Source: Azolla pinnata (Eukaryota; Streptophyta; Polypodiopsida; Salviniales; Salviniaceae). Taken from it: 45,574 nucleotides of DNA. The translations under genes were made by a program, and so were the position numbers. The notes under the pieces were generated by a model. That model made no database searches and was not told where the DNA came from. It saw only the letters and a program-made list of their open reading frames with translations. The stretch is taken from NCBI GenBank assembly GCA_037176905.1, contig JBBBWG010028411.1, forward strand, positions 1 to 45,574. The letters are read 5' to 3'. This document shows positions 12,204 through 22,519 of this stretch, piece after piece (the stretch's first letter is position 1; every line of letters begins with the position of its first letter).

Positions 12204-12245
12204 CCCTAACCCTAACCCTAACCCTAACCCTAACCCTAACCCTAA
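12204..12245. repeat. Interstitial telomeric tract, seven CCCTAA units
   Basis: Seven perfect CCCTAA hexamers (TTAGGG on the other strand) ending 9 bp before the taxilin-like ATG at 12255. The unit is the six-base TTAGGG type, not the seven-base TTTAGGG type usual in plants. Short telo-boxes are known promoter elements in plants; seven copies at a start codon is longer than a typical telo-box. Confidence 0.97.
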
Positions 12246-12254
12246 AGCTTCGCC

Positions 12255-15200
12255 ATGGCGCCCCAAGGTCAACCTCCCCCCCTCTCGCCCTCCGTCGTCC
12301 TCAACAGCAGCAGCGGCGGCGGCGGCGATGGCAACTGTGTCGACGACGTGAGCATCTGCCGGAAGAACGAAGACTATATCCCGGAGAATGGCGGCGAAGA
12401 AGGTGTCGCACAAGCAGGAGGAAGCGGGGGAGGCGGCGGTGGAGGCGGAGCAGACGAAGCGGGAGAAGAAGGAGGAGGAGGAGGAGGAGATGACGAAGAA
12501 TGCCTTCTGGAGCTCGCCCGGAAGCTGCCTGAAGGAGATGCTCTCCCCGATGGCTTCTCGGACTGTCCCACGGAGATACAATCAAGCAACAGTAAGCAAC
12601 GCCATCACCGTCATCACCGCCCTGCGCAGATATCATCATCGCCTTCGACTTCCCCATCGCCGCCGCCACCAGGTAGAGGCCAGATGAGGCAAAATGGAAA
12701 GCGATCCGCTGTCCTCTTTCCCTGTCTTTTGATTCAGTGTTTGTTTTGATTCAAAGCGGAGAAGAGACCGGACTTCGGCATCTCGATCTTTTGCCGTGCT
12801 CTTCGTCTTACGCCTCTGTGTCTTGCATTTCCTACTTGTATTTTCATTGTAAGCTGCGCCTTCATTTGTTCATCGTCTTTCCACCTTCGGGGCGTCGGTC
12901 GTCTGAATCTTCTTCATGTTCTGTATCGTCATTCTTTCACCAGCCGTCCTCAATATCTTTCTGTTATCTTACCTGTGGGGGTTCTTTTTCTTATCTTTTC
13001 TCAGATCCGTCTGCTGCCTCTGCTTCTTGTTCAAATGAAGTTCCATCGTTATCATCATCAAATCATGGAGGGGTATCATCCGCTTGTCTAAACAACGAGA
13101 TTGCGTCGCATCAATCCTCGTCTTCCTCTTTATCATCGTCATCATCTTCTTCTTCATTAAGTGCTGCAAGAAATGTGAATAGACCCGAGAGCACAAGAGA
13201 CTTTTCCCTCCAAATCCCTAGCATAAAGAATACTGAAGCGGAAATAGAAGGGGAAGAATTGAGAGTAGAAGAAGAAGTGAAAGTAAAAGTTGAAGAAGAA
13301 GAAGAAGCAGAAGAAGATGGGGAAGGTTGGTTTCTTGAAATCTCATTTTTTGTTGGTTTTTTTGTTCTTTTATTCATTTTCCTTTGAAGAATCTGAAGAT
13401 GTCTCCTTGAATGTAGTTTTGACTGAAGGAGCTGAAAATGACTTCAGGAATCCCAACGATCAGATCATCGTCCCTTCTCCTGCAACATCAGCTGAAAGTA
13501 AAGTCCATGAAACTATCTGCAGTGACATTTTTCACCTCTATCCTGATTGTGTGTTCTGATGACAACTTTTTTATGTTTTTTTCCACATTCCTGAAGATAA
13601 TCGCTGTGAAAAAATCAATCTTCTGCTTTCGTTTCTGCATTCAGTTAATGCTGTTTCTTATTGTTTTTCTACCTGTGTTCTAATAGCATGTGTAGGTCAA
13701 TCTGGGCAAAGAGACCAAGGACTTTTGTAAATTATGAATTCGAAAACCTTATGTTTTCGACATTTTTTATTTCGAAGTTGCTACAGTGTGCTCATAATGC
13801 ACTTTTCAGACTTTAGACATCAACTGGCAGAGTCCTTGATTTGTCCTTCCTATAGCATATTTTAGGTTAGACAGTTTGAGCCTGAACAATGCTGGATGGA
13901 TCTATGATGGATTTATGTAAATTGACCAGATCTGATCTCAGATTGTTACGACAAATTGATTGCATTATTAGTGTTATGATATTTCAAGGGACTGTTGAGA
14001 TAAATTGGTTACATTGTAAGTTTTCTGATATTTCTATCGACCTATATGCATTTTTGCTTGCTATATCTTTTCAATGGATTTCTCTTTGTTTTGGAATGTA
14101 CTCATTTTAAGTCTTTTCAAATTTCTTTCCAACTCTTTTTTTGGTTAGCTAGAGCCATACACAAAAAAAGAGGATCTCGAAAGCATCATGAGTTTGATAC
14201 AACTGAGGATGACTCGGAGATTGATGAGCTTATCAGTGGGACTGCATTGGCGGTAAGTCTTGACAAATATAGAGGAACTAAATCATATAAGTAACCGTAT
14301 GGAGTGCAGATGTTGATGAGTCAAAGATCCTGAAAGGAAATATAGGATTACTGTTTTTGTACTGTTTTTTTGGCATCATTATTGAAATGCTGATTGCATA
14401 ATATTCCACCACCGACTTCATATTGGTACTTGAAGCAATACCAACGCAAATCATGCTGGTCTTTAGAACATTTTTGAAGAACCTTTTAACAGATCATAAT
14501 CAGCAGAATGCACTTAACTAACTACACACTATAATCGAGAACACAATTCGTAAGCCCAAAGGTAGGGTAATGTGTGCTATGCGTAAGCAATTGATTGAAT
14601 TCAGCCATATCTGAAATCCTAGGAATATTTTTTCTTCTTTAATATTTTCAACTAGATAAAATTTGTCTTTAAAATTAATTGATGATTATTGAGGGGGAAA
14701 AGGTTTTTGTATGCTAATATAGAAGCTACATGCAGACTTGATTTCTTCTATCCTAGCTGGAAGTTAATAAATTTAAGACATTCAGAAGAATTGATCAGGA
14801 TGAACTTATAGCTGGTTTTTTGGGCTTGCTATATATATTCAGGAAAATGGAGATCAAACTTTGGAGGGACTTCATTCTTCCCTATTAGAAGATGAAATTC
14901 AGGATTTGCGCAAACAGAATGAGTTGTTGATGAGTGAGAAGCTTGCTAGTATGTCTTTATACTTCAGTCTCTCTATTTACCATTTCTTTTCTTTTCTAGG
15001 TTTTGTTTGTGATGCACATTGTGGCTGTTTTTGCACAGTTAATGCACACTTGACGAAAACCTTAGTGCTTCGAGAAAAGCTTGAATCACTCTGCAGAGAA
15101 TTACAGCGTCAAAACAAACAGCTCAGTGTAATGAACCTGGAAAGTTATATTGAGAAAATAATGTTTATTTCATCTATGTATATGGTTATTTTTGACAAGC

Positions 15201-17571
15201 ATGCTTCCTCAGGATGAATGCAAGCGCATTGCTTCTGAAGAAAAGCAGAAGCGCCTAGACTTATCTACGAAGTTTCATGATGCGATAAAGGTATGATGAT
15301 GCTCTTTGCAATGCTCTAGAGTTTCCGGGTCTCATTGTGCATTGAGAGTTAAATGCCTTATTTAATGAACAGGATGTCACAGCCAAACTAGAGGAACAGG
15401 GACAGGAAAGGATACAACAAATCAAGGAAAATGAATTGTATGAGGTTGCTCTTCAGAGTTTTTAGCATTATAAGGAACCCACAATCAGATTTACAAGCAG
15501 CACTTAATGTGTTTGATATCATTCTGTCTGCTGTGAAGTGACAAATTTCTGTTCTAGAATTGCACAACATATCTCACTACCAAGCATGCTTTCGATTATC
15601 AATGAATTGTTGTGCAAGTTTAAAATTTTAGCAGTGTGTTGCATAGTTAAGAATATTTGAAACTTGTAGTTGGCATTTGTCAAGCAGAAACTTCTTCCAT
15701 GTTACAACCACACCTCTTCAACTACATGTTGCACAGATGCAGTCCTTGTATGGTTGGACATTCTTTTTTTCTAATCAGCCTGTTGATTTGACGTTAAAGG
15801 CTGCAACAGAAACTAATACAATTTACTCAACAATATGAAGTGAAAGAGCAACATTATGCACATCAGGTAGTAGTTCACTCATATCTACCTGGTTTTTTAC
15901 GCTTAGCCACTAGTCAATAGTTCACTCATATCTACCTAGTTTTTATGCTTAGCTTAAAACTAAGGCGCTCGAGCATAATCTATTAGAAGTGAAGCTAAAG
16001 CAACAGGAAGAATTGAACAAACAAGCTGAGGCAAAAGTTCAGCACTATGCAGAACAAATGACAGAACTTCTTAAAACTGAGCAGAATTTACGGGCTCAAC
16101 TTACACTGTATGGAGACAAGTTTGAGCAATTTCAGGTAATTAGTAGTGATTTATTAGTAAGTTCAAAGCTATAAACCATTGAAATCATTGACTTACATAT
16201 TCCATCTTTATTGAGCATACCATGAGATAATCAAACATATTTTGCAGGAGACCTTAACCAAGAGTAATGAAGTGTTTTCTTCATTCAAAGCTGAAATGGA
16301 AAAGGTCATTTCGTGAGAACTTTTACGTACTTAACTGTTCTCTACATGTTTATAGGATAAAAGTTTTTGGTTTTGATGAATATTGCTTCATTACATGTTA
16401 CAGATGTCTAAAACCATAAAAAGACTAGAAAAGGAGAATCTGGCGCTACAGAAGAAATGTGAAAAGTCTGATGTAACACTTATTGAGCTCGTTGATGAGG
16501 TATGTGCCCTGAGATATCTATGATACTATGATGGAGTGCAAACTGCAGCTGCATACTTTTTATTCCAATAGTATTAAAGCATATACACATCTAGAATTGG
16601 ATGCTACTAGTGAAAGTCAGAATTGTAAAGTAAAAGTTTATACCCCACAAAGATATTAACTTTAGGCAATGGATAATCCCTACTTTCAAAATTACTAAGT
16701 AGAATGTGTACAATTAGCTTTAGAATGGCTAGAATGAATCAAAGGTTTTCTTATGGCTATAATGGCTAAGATGATGGTGAGGTTGTATCGTTTGACCAAT
16801 TGAGTTAACTGGATTGAATCTCTGGCTTTTAGTTACAGAGTACTGCACATCTCGTGTTTAGCCATTGACAGATCTACTGATACTTTTTTTTAATATAAGA
16901 TTTGTTTAAAATGGTGAGCCTTTACAGCGTGCAACTCTCAAGAAACAGTTGGAGGTAACAAGAAACCAGAAAGAGAAATTGGAGACTTTATGCCGCACCC
17001 TACAAACAGAACGGAAGCAACAGAAGCTTGCACTGTCTAATTCAGCATCATCAGTATCAGAATCAAGTGCTGATGCAGTTACTCCACCTTTAAAGGTAGA
17101 ATATAAGTGTGGATTCTAGCCTATGGTTGACCATAATTTTCTTTGAGTAGCTGATTTGTGTTACATCTATACGTCCCTTCAGTATGATCATTTCATGTTT
17201 TGCAATCTGAGATTGATGAAATCGTTTCATCGGTTACCATAGAATAAGAAATGCATGAATATAATTCATCAGCTATCATACAACCTGAGGTTGATGAAAT
17301 CGTTTATCATACAACATGAGATTGATGAAATTTTACTCGGTTACCATACCGTTTGGGATTGATGAAATCATTTCGTCTATTATTACATGTGAGATTGATG
17401 AGATAGTGTGAGCGGTAGAACCTTTCTGCTAGTTGTCATACAATGCCACTTTGAAATTACGTTTTTAACACACTTCTATTAGTCTTTCAATATTTGGGTT
17501 ATTTCTATATTTTCATTGTGAGTATCATTTGCTTTTACCAGGTGATGCAAGTGGACCAGGAGAAATCATGA
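12255..17571 (+). CDS. Taxilin-like long coiled-coil protein
   Basis: Fourteen exons: 12255-12591, 13005-13325, 13390-13497, 14149-14252, 14843-14948, 15039-15127, 15213-15290, 15373-15437, 15800-15866, 15953-16135, 16248-16304, 16404-16499, 16928-17095, 17542-17571. They give 1809 nt, 602 aa. The N-terminal third (to ~255) is low complexity: Gly/Glu-rich, poly-Ser, then acidic; it includes LPEGDALPDGFSD, a motif I associate with plant alpha-taxilin-like proteins. The rest is a heptad-rich coiled coil with the family core REKLESLCRELQRQNKQL, ECKRIASEEKQKRLDLSTKF and LYGDKFEQFQ. Animal taxilins bind syntaxins and the nascent polypeptide-associated complex in vesicle traffic; the plant role is little known, so function is inference. 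The ATG is the first after the telomeric tract. The last coding exon is only nine codons and a rival 3' exon exists downstream. It runs tail to tail with the OTU gene. Confidence 0.9.
12300..12495 (+). repeat. GGC/GGA-rich coding low complexity, taxilin exon 1
   Basis: Runs of GGC and GGAGG units encode poly-Gly and Gly/Glu tracts (residues about 16-80 of the taxilin model). The region is strongly G-rich on the plus strand, and the three frames on both strands are mostly open, so the long opposite-strand frames are shadows. Confidence 0.75.
15871..15953. repeat. 47-bp duplication including a splice acceptor, taxilin intron 9
   Basis: TAGTTCACTCATATCTACCT followed by a T-run and GCTTAGC occurs at 15871 and again at 15918. 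The second copy supplies the acceptor AG (15951-15952) of exon 10; the first copy carries an equivalent T-run and GCTTAG at about 15905. Confidence 0.85.
17205..17410. repeat. Degenerate GAGATTGATGAAATC repeat, taxilin intron 13
   Basis: Five variants of GAGATTGATGAAATCGTTT start near 17210, 17287, 17319, 17358 and 17391, with CGGTTACCATA or ATCATACAAC between them. Spacing is irregular (about 32-77 bp). Intronic. Confidence 0.75.
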
Positions 17572-18023
17572 GGAATCTTCTTTTACAGTTTTTTAGTTTT
17601 TGTTGTGGATGTTATTTTCTAAATGAAAATTCCCAGTAAAAAAATTCATACGATCACAGGGGCCTGCTTTATTGTCTAGACAAATCTACTCCTGACATAT
17701 ATATTTATTCAAGTACACTCTATATATTACCTCAGTTTTTATTGTGAATATCTTTTTCTTTCCCAGGTGAAAATACGAGGAACCTAAAAGAGTTGTTCCC
17801 GTTATGAATATAGATAGAGAGGTTGGTCTGCGTAACCGTTCCTCATGCTTATTTGCTGTTTTATGTTCTGTATAGTTTTCCTTTTGTATGTAGCATTCCA
17901 TTTACTATTATCTAAAGGAGGCAAAGAGTTGTTGGCTTTTGATTTGTGATTGCTTTGGTTCATCTTTATCATCAAAACCCCGCCCCTGAGATTTTGTACG
18001 CTGACGTCTTTTATTTCACTCAC

Positions 18024-18400
18024 ATCTGGATGAAGTCTCTCATTGGAGGTTTACCTTGGAAGTCTTTGAAATCTTTACTTTGTGGTGGATGTAAGCAAAG
18101 CTATCCTGGTTCAAATGAGACTCTCAGTTACCCTGGAAACCTTCATCAAATGGTAACAACCTCTTTGATATCTGGATGAAGTATATTTCTTGGGAGGTTT
18201 ACCTCGGAAATCTTTGAAATCTTTACTTTGGTGGATGTAAAGCAAAGCTATCCTGGTTCGTGACTCTCAGTTACCCTGGAAACCTTCATCAGATGGTAAC
18301 AACCTCTTTGTGGGGGATGAAAACAAAATGCTATCCTGGTTCATGACCACTCAGTTGCCCTGGAAAACCGTTTATCAAATGGCAACAAACCTCTGTGGTT
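18024..18400. repeat. ~145-bp tandem repeat, two full copies and a partial third
   Basis: Copy 1 (18024-18168) and copy 2 (18169 to about 18305) both start ATCTGGATGAAGT and share GGAGGTTTACCT, CTTTGAAATCTTTACTTTG, AAGCAAAGCTATCCTGGTTC and TACCCTGGAAACCTTCATCA. A shorter third copy (about 18312-18400) has ATGCTATCCTGGTTCATGAC and GCCCTGGAAAACCG. It lies just downstream of the taxilin gene. Confidence 0.9.
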
Positions 18401-18782
18401 CAGAAGATTCTTTGTTATACAATTGAAGCAAATTTTTGTACATCAGCGGAAGCACAGAAAGCACAGGACAATAGTGTCCATCCAGCATGTCTTTTGCATA
18501 ATAAAACACATCAAAACAGATTAACTCAGCAACAGTCGTTTCATTTTCAGATACTCTTGGAAATCGTTGGAAATTGTCGGTGGGTTAACACGATAAACCT
18601 ATCTGTACTCTTGGAAATTTGTGTGTCCAGTTGCCTGCGCATGCTCAACAGCCTCCTGCAAGCCGAAATCCAACAATCAGGTTCAAGGAACACAGCTTTT
18701 AATGACTACTTTGCGGTAATAGCAAATGCATTGCAGATATTCATGGAATAAGCAATAGGCACATCTTCATCAGCTTAATGAA

Positions 18783-18834
18783 AACATAACTTCGGAGAAC
18801 ATAAAGCTCTCTCTTTGTCCTCCAAAGTTATGTT
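18783..18834. repeat. Short inverted repeat (hairpin)
   Basis: AACATAACTTCGGAG at the left pairs with CTCCAAAGTTATGTT at the right, 15 bp with one G/T-type mismatch, extending imperfectly inward around a loop of about 10-20 nt that contains CTCTCTC. It could be a small transposon remnant or a structured 3' end; no known RNA family is recognised. Confidence 0.6.
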
Positions 18835-18902
18835 CAACGAGATTCGATCAAATAACTGGATAAATCATGAGGCGAGAGAGACTACGCAAGTTCCAGAGAA
18901 AT

Positions 18903-19043
18903 AAGTTCCACAATGGATGTCCTAAATCCACCTAAAACGGGCACAATAATCAACCCCACATACGCCTCTCTTGAGATGGAAGCCCAGGGAATCAAGTTCC
19001 ACCATGGATGTCCAAAATCCTCTTAAAATGGGCACTGTAATCA
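18903..19043. repeat. ~45-bp direct repeat downstream of the OTU gene
   Basis: AAGTTCCACAATGGATGTCC followed by AAATCC and ACGGGCAC begins near 18904 and recurs diverged near 18995 (AAGTTCCACCATGGATGTCC). Period about 91 bp. Not coding. Confidence 0.7.
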
Positions 19044-19172
19044 ATCGATGGATCTCATCCCCCACACTCTGGCAATCACCACCAAGTCTCTAAAGTATTG
19101 ATCAGCAATTGGAAATCACTCATTTCCTTTCTGCTTCTTCTTTGTCTCTACAGTTAATAATCAAGCATTCCT

Positions 19173-21583
19173 TCATATTCTACTTGTAGCAGCTGAATTA
19201 ACATTACTACTTTTGAGGTTCATTTGGGCTTCTCTTTTGTCATCTTCTCCTCCATCCACTATCAGTATCATCGCTTCCTTAAGACTTGCATGCTGGTCTA
19301 AGACTTCTTTTGGCCTCCTTTCCTTTTTAAGGGCAATAACCACATGCATACATGTAGAACTAACACAATTTATGTACAGAAGTTCACGCTCCAAGCAAAA
19401 GACTAATACATTATTTATACCTTTTGTCCAACAACTCCTTTCTGGCATGCGCCACATCGCAAAGTGAACTTCGAAGTGTCCGTAAAGTTCATCTTTCTGA
19501 ATCAAATATCAAGATCATACTTAGCATATGCATGCATCCGCAATGCAACAATTCTTATATGATGCGATCATTTGGACCAAACCTTTGGGCATCTAACACT
19601 AGTTGTTCAGCTAGTGTTGAAGCGTAGCCGATACTCCTGTCTTTGCTCACACGAAAGATTGTCTGATCGACTTCTTCTGGCGCACTTTCGAAAGGACTCA
19701 TCTACACAACCACAACTGCTACCTTACAAAACATTAATCAATGTGTCACAACCATCAACATATTGATACTCACGGCAAGAGCATCGTAGTGCAGGCCATC
19801 ATACACCAGCATCACCCGCTCACTATAGCCTTTATCCTGCAGTTTGCACACGTGGTATTTGTATAGCTATGACATAACATTTGAGCACGGCACTCAATCT
19901 ACAGGAAGTGAAACCACACCTGCCCGTAAATATCACAACGAGCTGTTTGGATGCTGTATGCAGCTATTTCACGTCCATAATATTCAGAAAATATGGCCAA
20001 CTCGATTGCACCTGCAATGTAACACCACAAATCACTTAATACACATTCATAAATAAGAATCTCTCAGCAACAATAAACAATAAACATATCTCCGCAAAAC
20101 CAAGACTTAGTTTACCTACCTTAAGACAAGCACTTAAGACAAGCAAACTACCTTTGAAGATGTCTAATGAGACATGAGCCACTTTCCTACTTAGAGATGT
20201 GACAGTCCTAGTACATGTTCTTTCAAATATCCAATTTGGTGCTATCAGGTCAGATTCTTTTTGGCTATGTTCAAGTGGAAACAATCCAAAGAATATTGGA
20301 TTAAGTGCCAATCTTAATACCAATCTTAAATACCTTGCCAAGGGAGCTTGTCCCTCCAAGATTGGTGAATTTAGTATTTGTGAGTTTTGCAAGGATGCGT
20401 CTATCTATTCTCTCCTACATAGCTCATAAGTTAAAATCTCGATGCCGAACTATGTGCCTAGGTTGACTATAAGGTTATTTCTTGCAAAGATTTATGTAGA
20501 CTGTCTTTTTATTTTATATGTTACATATTACATACCTATATGCACACGCACTATATAACTCTCTTGATATTGTGAACTACTGTGGCAAATCTGGCACCAG
20601 TATGAATCACAAATGCAGAAAATGAAATTGTAAGCTAAGTTTGGGCTACATGAGATGTGAAACAAGTTCATCAACAGTCTCAATTGCATAATCTGAAATG
20701 TGCCCCATTTATAGAAAAGATGAGATATAAGCTCCAAACATGATCAAAGAAGGAAGAGTTAATATATGCATTGCATGGTCAGCATATTTAAATTTTGATA
20801 CCTTTGGTTAAGAGTGAATTTACTAGTGATGCAACCTAACTTCAAAGACTCAACAATTTGTTCCTCCAATAGGAAATAACTCTTGATTGTCCTATAAATA
20901 TACATGTATTTAATATAGACCAGCTTCCTTAATGTAACATCATATCAGATCTCCTTTTGGGGCATGATAAAACCTGACATTTATGGCTCAAATGTGAAAA
21001 GGCTAGCTTGGTTTATATAGGCTCCATCTCAAAGCCACCAGTAATAATTTCACATGCTTCAACAACATTTCTTAAAACACATGCTCTAATATTTGATATT
21101 ATTGCGTTTGTACCCACACCTCAACTAGAAGTCCTTGATAACAACTCTGATTTTATTGATCAGAAAAGCCACAAACAATCTTTATAATCTCACCTCCCCA
21201 CTTTTCTGGATCCAAAATCCATTGACTATATTCTTCATTGGGTTTTCCTAGGAATGCCTCATTATATGTTTCAGGGTCACTGACCACGGTTGCTGCTATC
21301 ACCTGCAAGTGAGTTTAAACAAATCTACCTTCAAAATCTTTAAATACAGTGTCCCAATTCTTACAGAAGCCCTATCTTACTCAATATGTAAAGATTTTAA
21401 CCTGTCTTAATTCAGCTGACTTATGTTTATTGTGCTCCATGACGTAACTACATACAAAAAAAAGAACTTTAGATTACAATTCCCAAATGTTAGCTTATAA
21501 TGGCAGACAGCATACCCTACAGCATTGAAGAGACAACTGTTGTCTGAGGGTATGATCCTCCTAACAACAACACCTCCTTCCAT
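19173..21583 (-). CDS. OTU2: OTU-domain deubiquitinase (OTU2/YOD1 type)
   Basis: Eight exons in minus order: 21583-21516, 21447-21402, 21302-21194, 20011-19920, 19836-19774, 19701-19583, 19496-19421, 19277-19173 (last one tentative). They give 678 nt, 225 aa. Exons are too short to show as long frames, but splice cleanly. The catalytic Cys loop IIPSDNSCLFNAVGYV gives Asp14 and Cys17. The family core continues in NEAFLGKPNEEY, ILDPEKWGGAIELAIF, YYGREIAAYSIQT and MLVYDGLHYDALAMSPFE (His121). A zinc-finger first half follows, FTLRCGACQKGVVGQK (Cys180, Cys183). Known family role: cysteine protease that trims ubiquitin chains, linked to ER-associated degradation in YOD1. The usual ending with two finger histidines (HAQATGH-like) was not found; the open frame instead continues KEAMILIVDGGEDDK. 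Start is the first ATG of a MEGGVVVRR context matching the family. One or more non-coding 5' exons upstream are likely. Confidence 0.9.
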
Positions 21584-22129
21584 TGTGAAGTGTTCCTTCC
21601 CTAATGTTTAGGGTAAAGGTAATTTCCTGTCAAAGCAAGCAAGATGCATAAAACTATAGGTAAGTCAGATTGTATATACTGTTGAACATGGTGCAAATAT
21701 GCATGTTAATGACAAATTTAATCTGATGGCTATTTCATAATTGGAAAACCATGGGCAAAAAATGCTTTTCACAAACCAATTCTTTGGGAGTCTAATATGC
21801 TGAGAATTAATTCTCTAATTTAAATAAAAAAGACTAAAATGATCTATAAACCCCATGGAATATATGGAACACCAGAAAAGAAAAGAAGGCACATAGATAG
21901 ATCTTGGCTTTGGACACTAACAAAACTTTGCATTCTGAAATAGTTTTGGCATGTCCACCGTCTTTAATTGCGGACAAACAAAAGTGGATAGTATTAACTC
22001 GTATTTCAACTGCATCATTGTGTGCAATAAGAAGAAATACTAAACACATATGAATCCACTATGGAGGATATAAATTGGTGCACAGTGAGAACAGAAATCC
22101 ACAAGATTACATACTGTCAGTGTGTGCAT

Positions 22130-22165
22130 ATGCCCGCACACACGCGCGCGCGCACACGTGTACAT
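22130..22165. repeat. Alternating purine-pyrimidine CA/CG tract
   Basis: GCACACACGCGCGCGCGCAC, flanked by GTGTGTGC and ACACGTGTAC, is a run of alternating purine and pyrimidine bases. It lies about 550 bp upstream of the OTU2 ATG. Such tracts can adopt Z-DNA; no function is shown here. Confidence 0.7.
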
Positions 22166-22384
22166 GAATGAACGAACACAATACACCATGTATATGCACA
22201 TTTGATTCGTACGTATATTTATGTATCTGTGTAAAAGTGTGGGATGTACGCATGTATACATAGCCAAGCGCTTTGAGAGATCCATCCTTAGACAGGAAAT
22301 GGAACCCTATACCATCAAAAGAATGGAAGGTGCGAACTAGTACCTGATCGAATCGATCCAGCAGCACCTAAATATGTAACAACA

Positions 22385-22441
22385 GAAAAGAAGGCCACGA
22401 GCGGAAAAGAAGGCCACGAGCGGAAAAGAAGGCCACGAGCG
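22385..22441. repeat. 19-bp unit repeated three times exactly
   Basis: GAAAAGAAGGCCACGAGCG occurs three times head to tail without mismatch. It lies about 800 bp upstream of the OTU2 ATG, next to a plausible non-coding 5' exon ending at about 22460 (reads CCAAAG then GTTGG on the minus strand). Confidence 0.95.
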
Positions 22442-22519
22442 GGATCAAAACCAACCTTTGGAGGCGGCTGATTGGGAATTCTGAGGCGGAGATCTGAAGA
22501 TCAACGTGAGTCTGCGTGC

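Larger units (their letters stand above)
17788..19172. other. Spacer between convergent taxilin and OTU genes
   Basis: Apart from the tandem and inverted repeats listed separately, no gene is recognised. Open frames are short or derive from the 145-bp repeat. It should contain both 3' UTRs, since the flanking genes converge. Confidence 0.6.

Noticed and set aside
12204-12245. A real chromosome end
   Set aside because: Only seven units, with ordinary genes continuing on both sides; it is interstitial.
22107-22367. 86-codon minus-strand frame starting MLLDRFDQ
   Set aside because: It lies upstream of the OTU2 ATG in likely 5' UTR or intron DNA, runs into the CA/CG and AT-rich tract, and matches no family.
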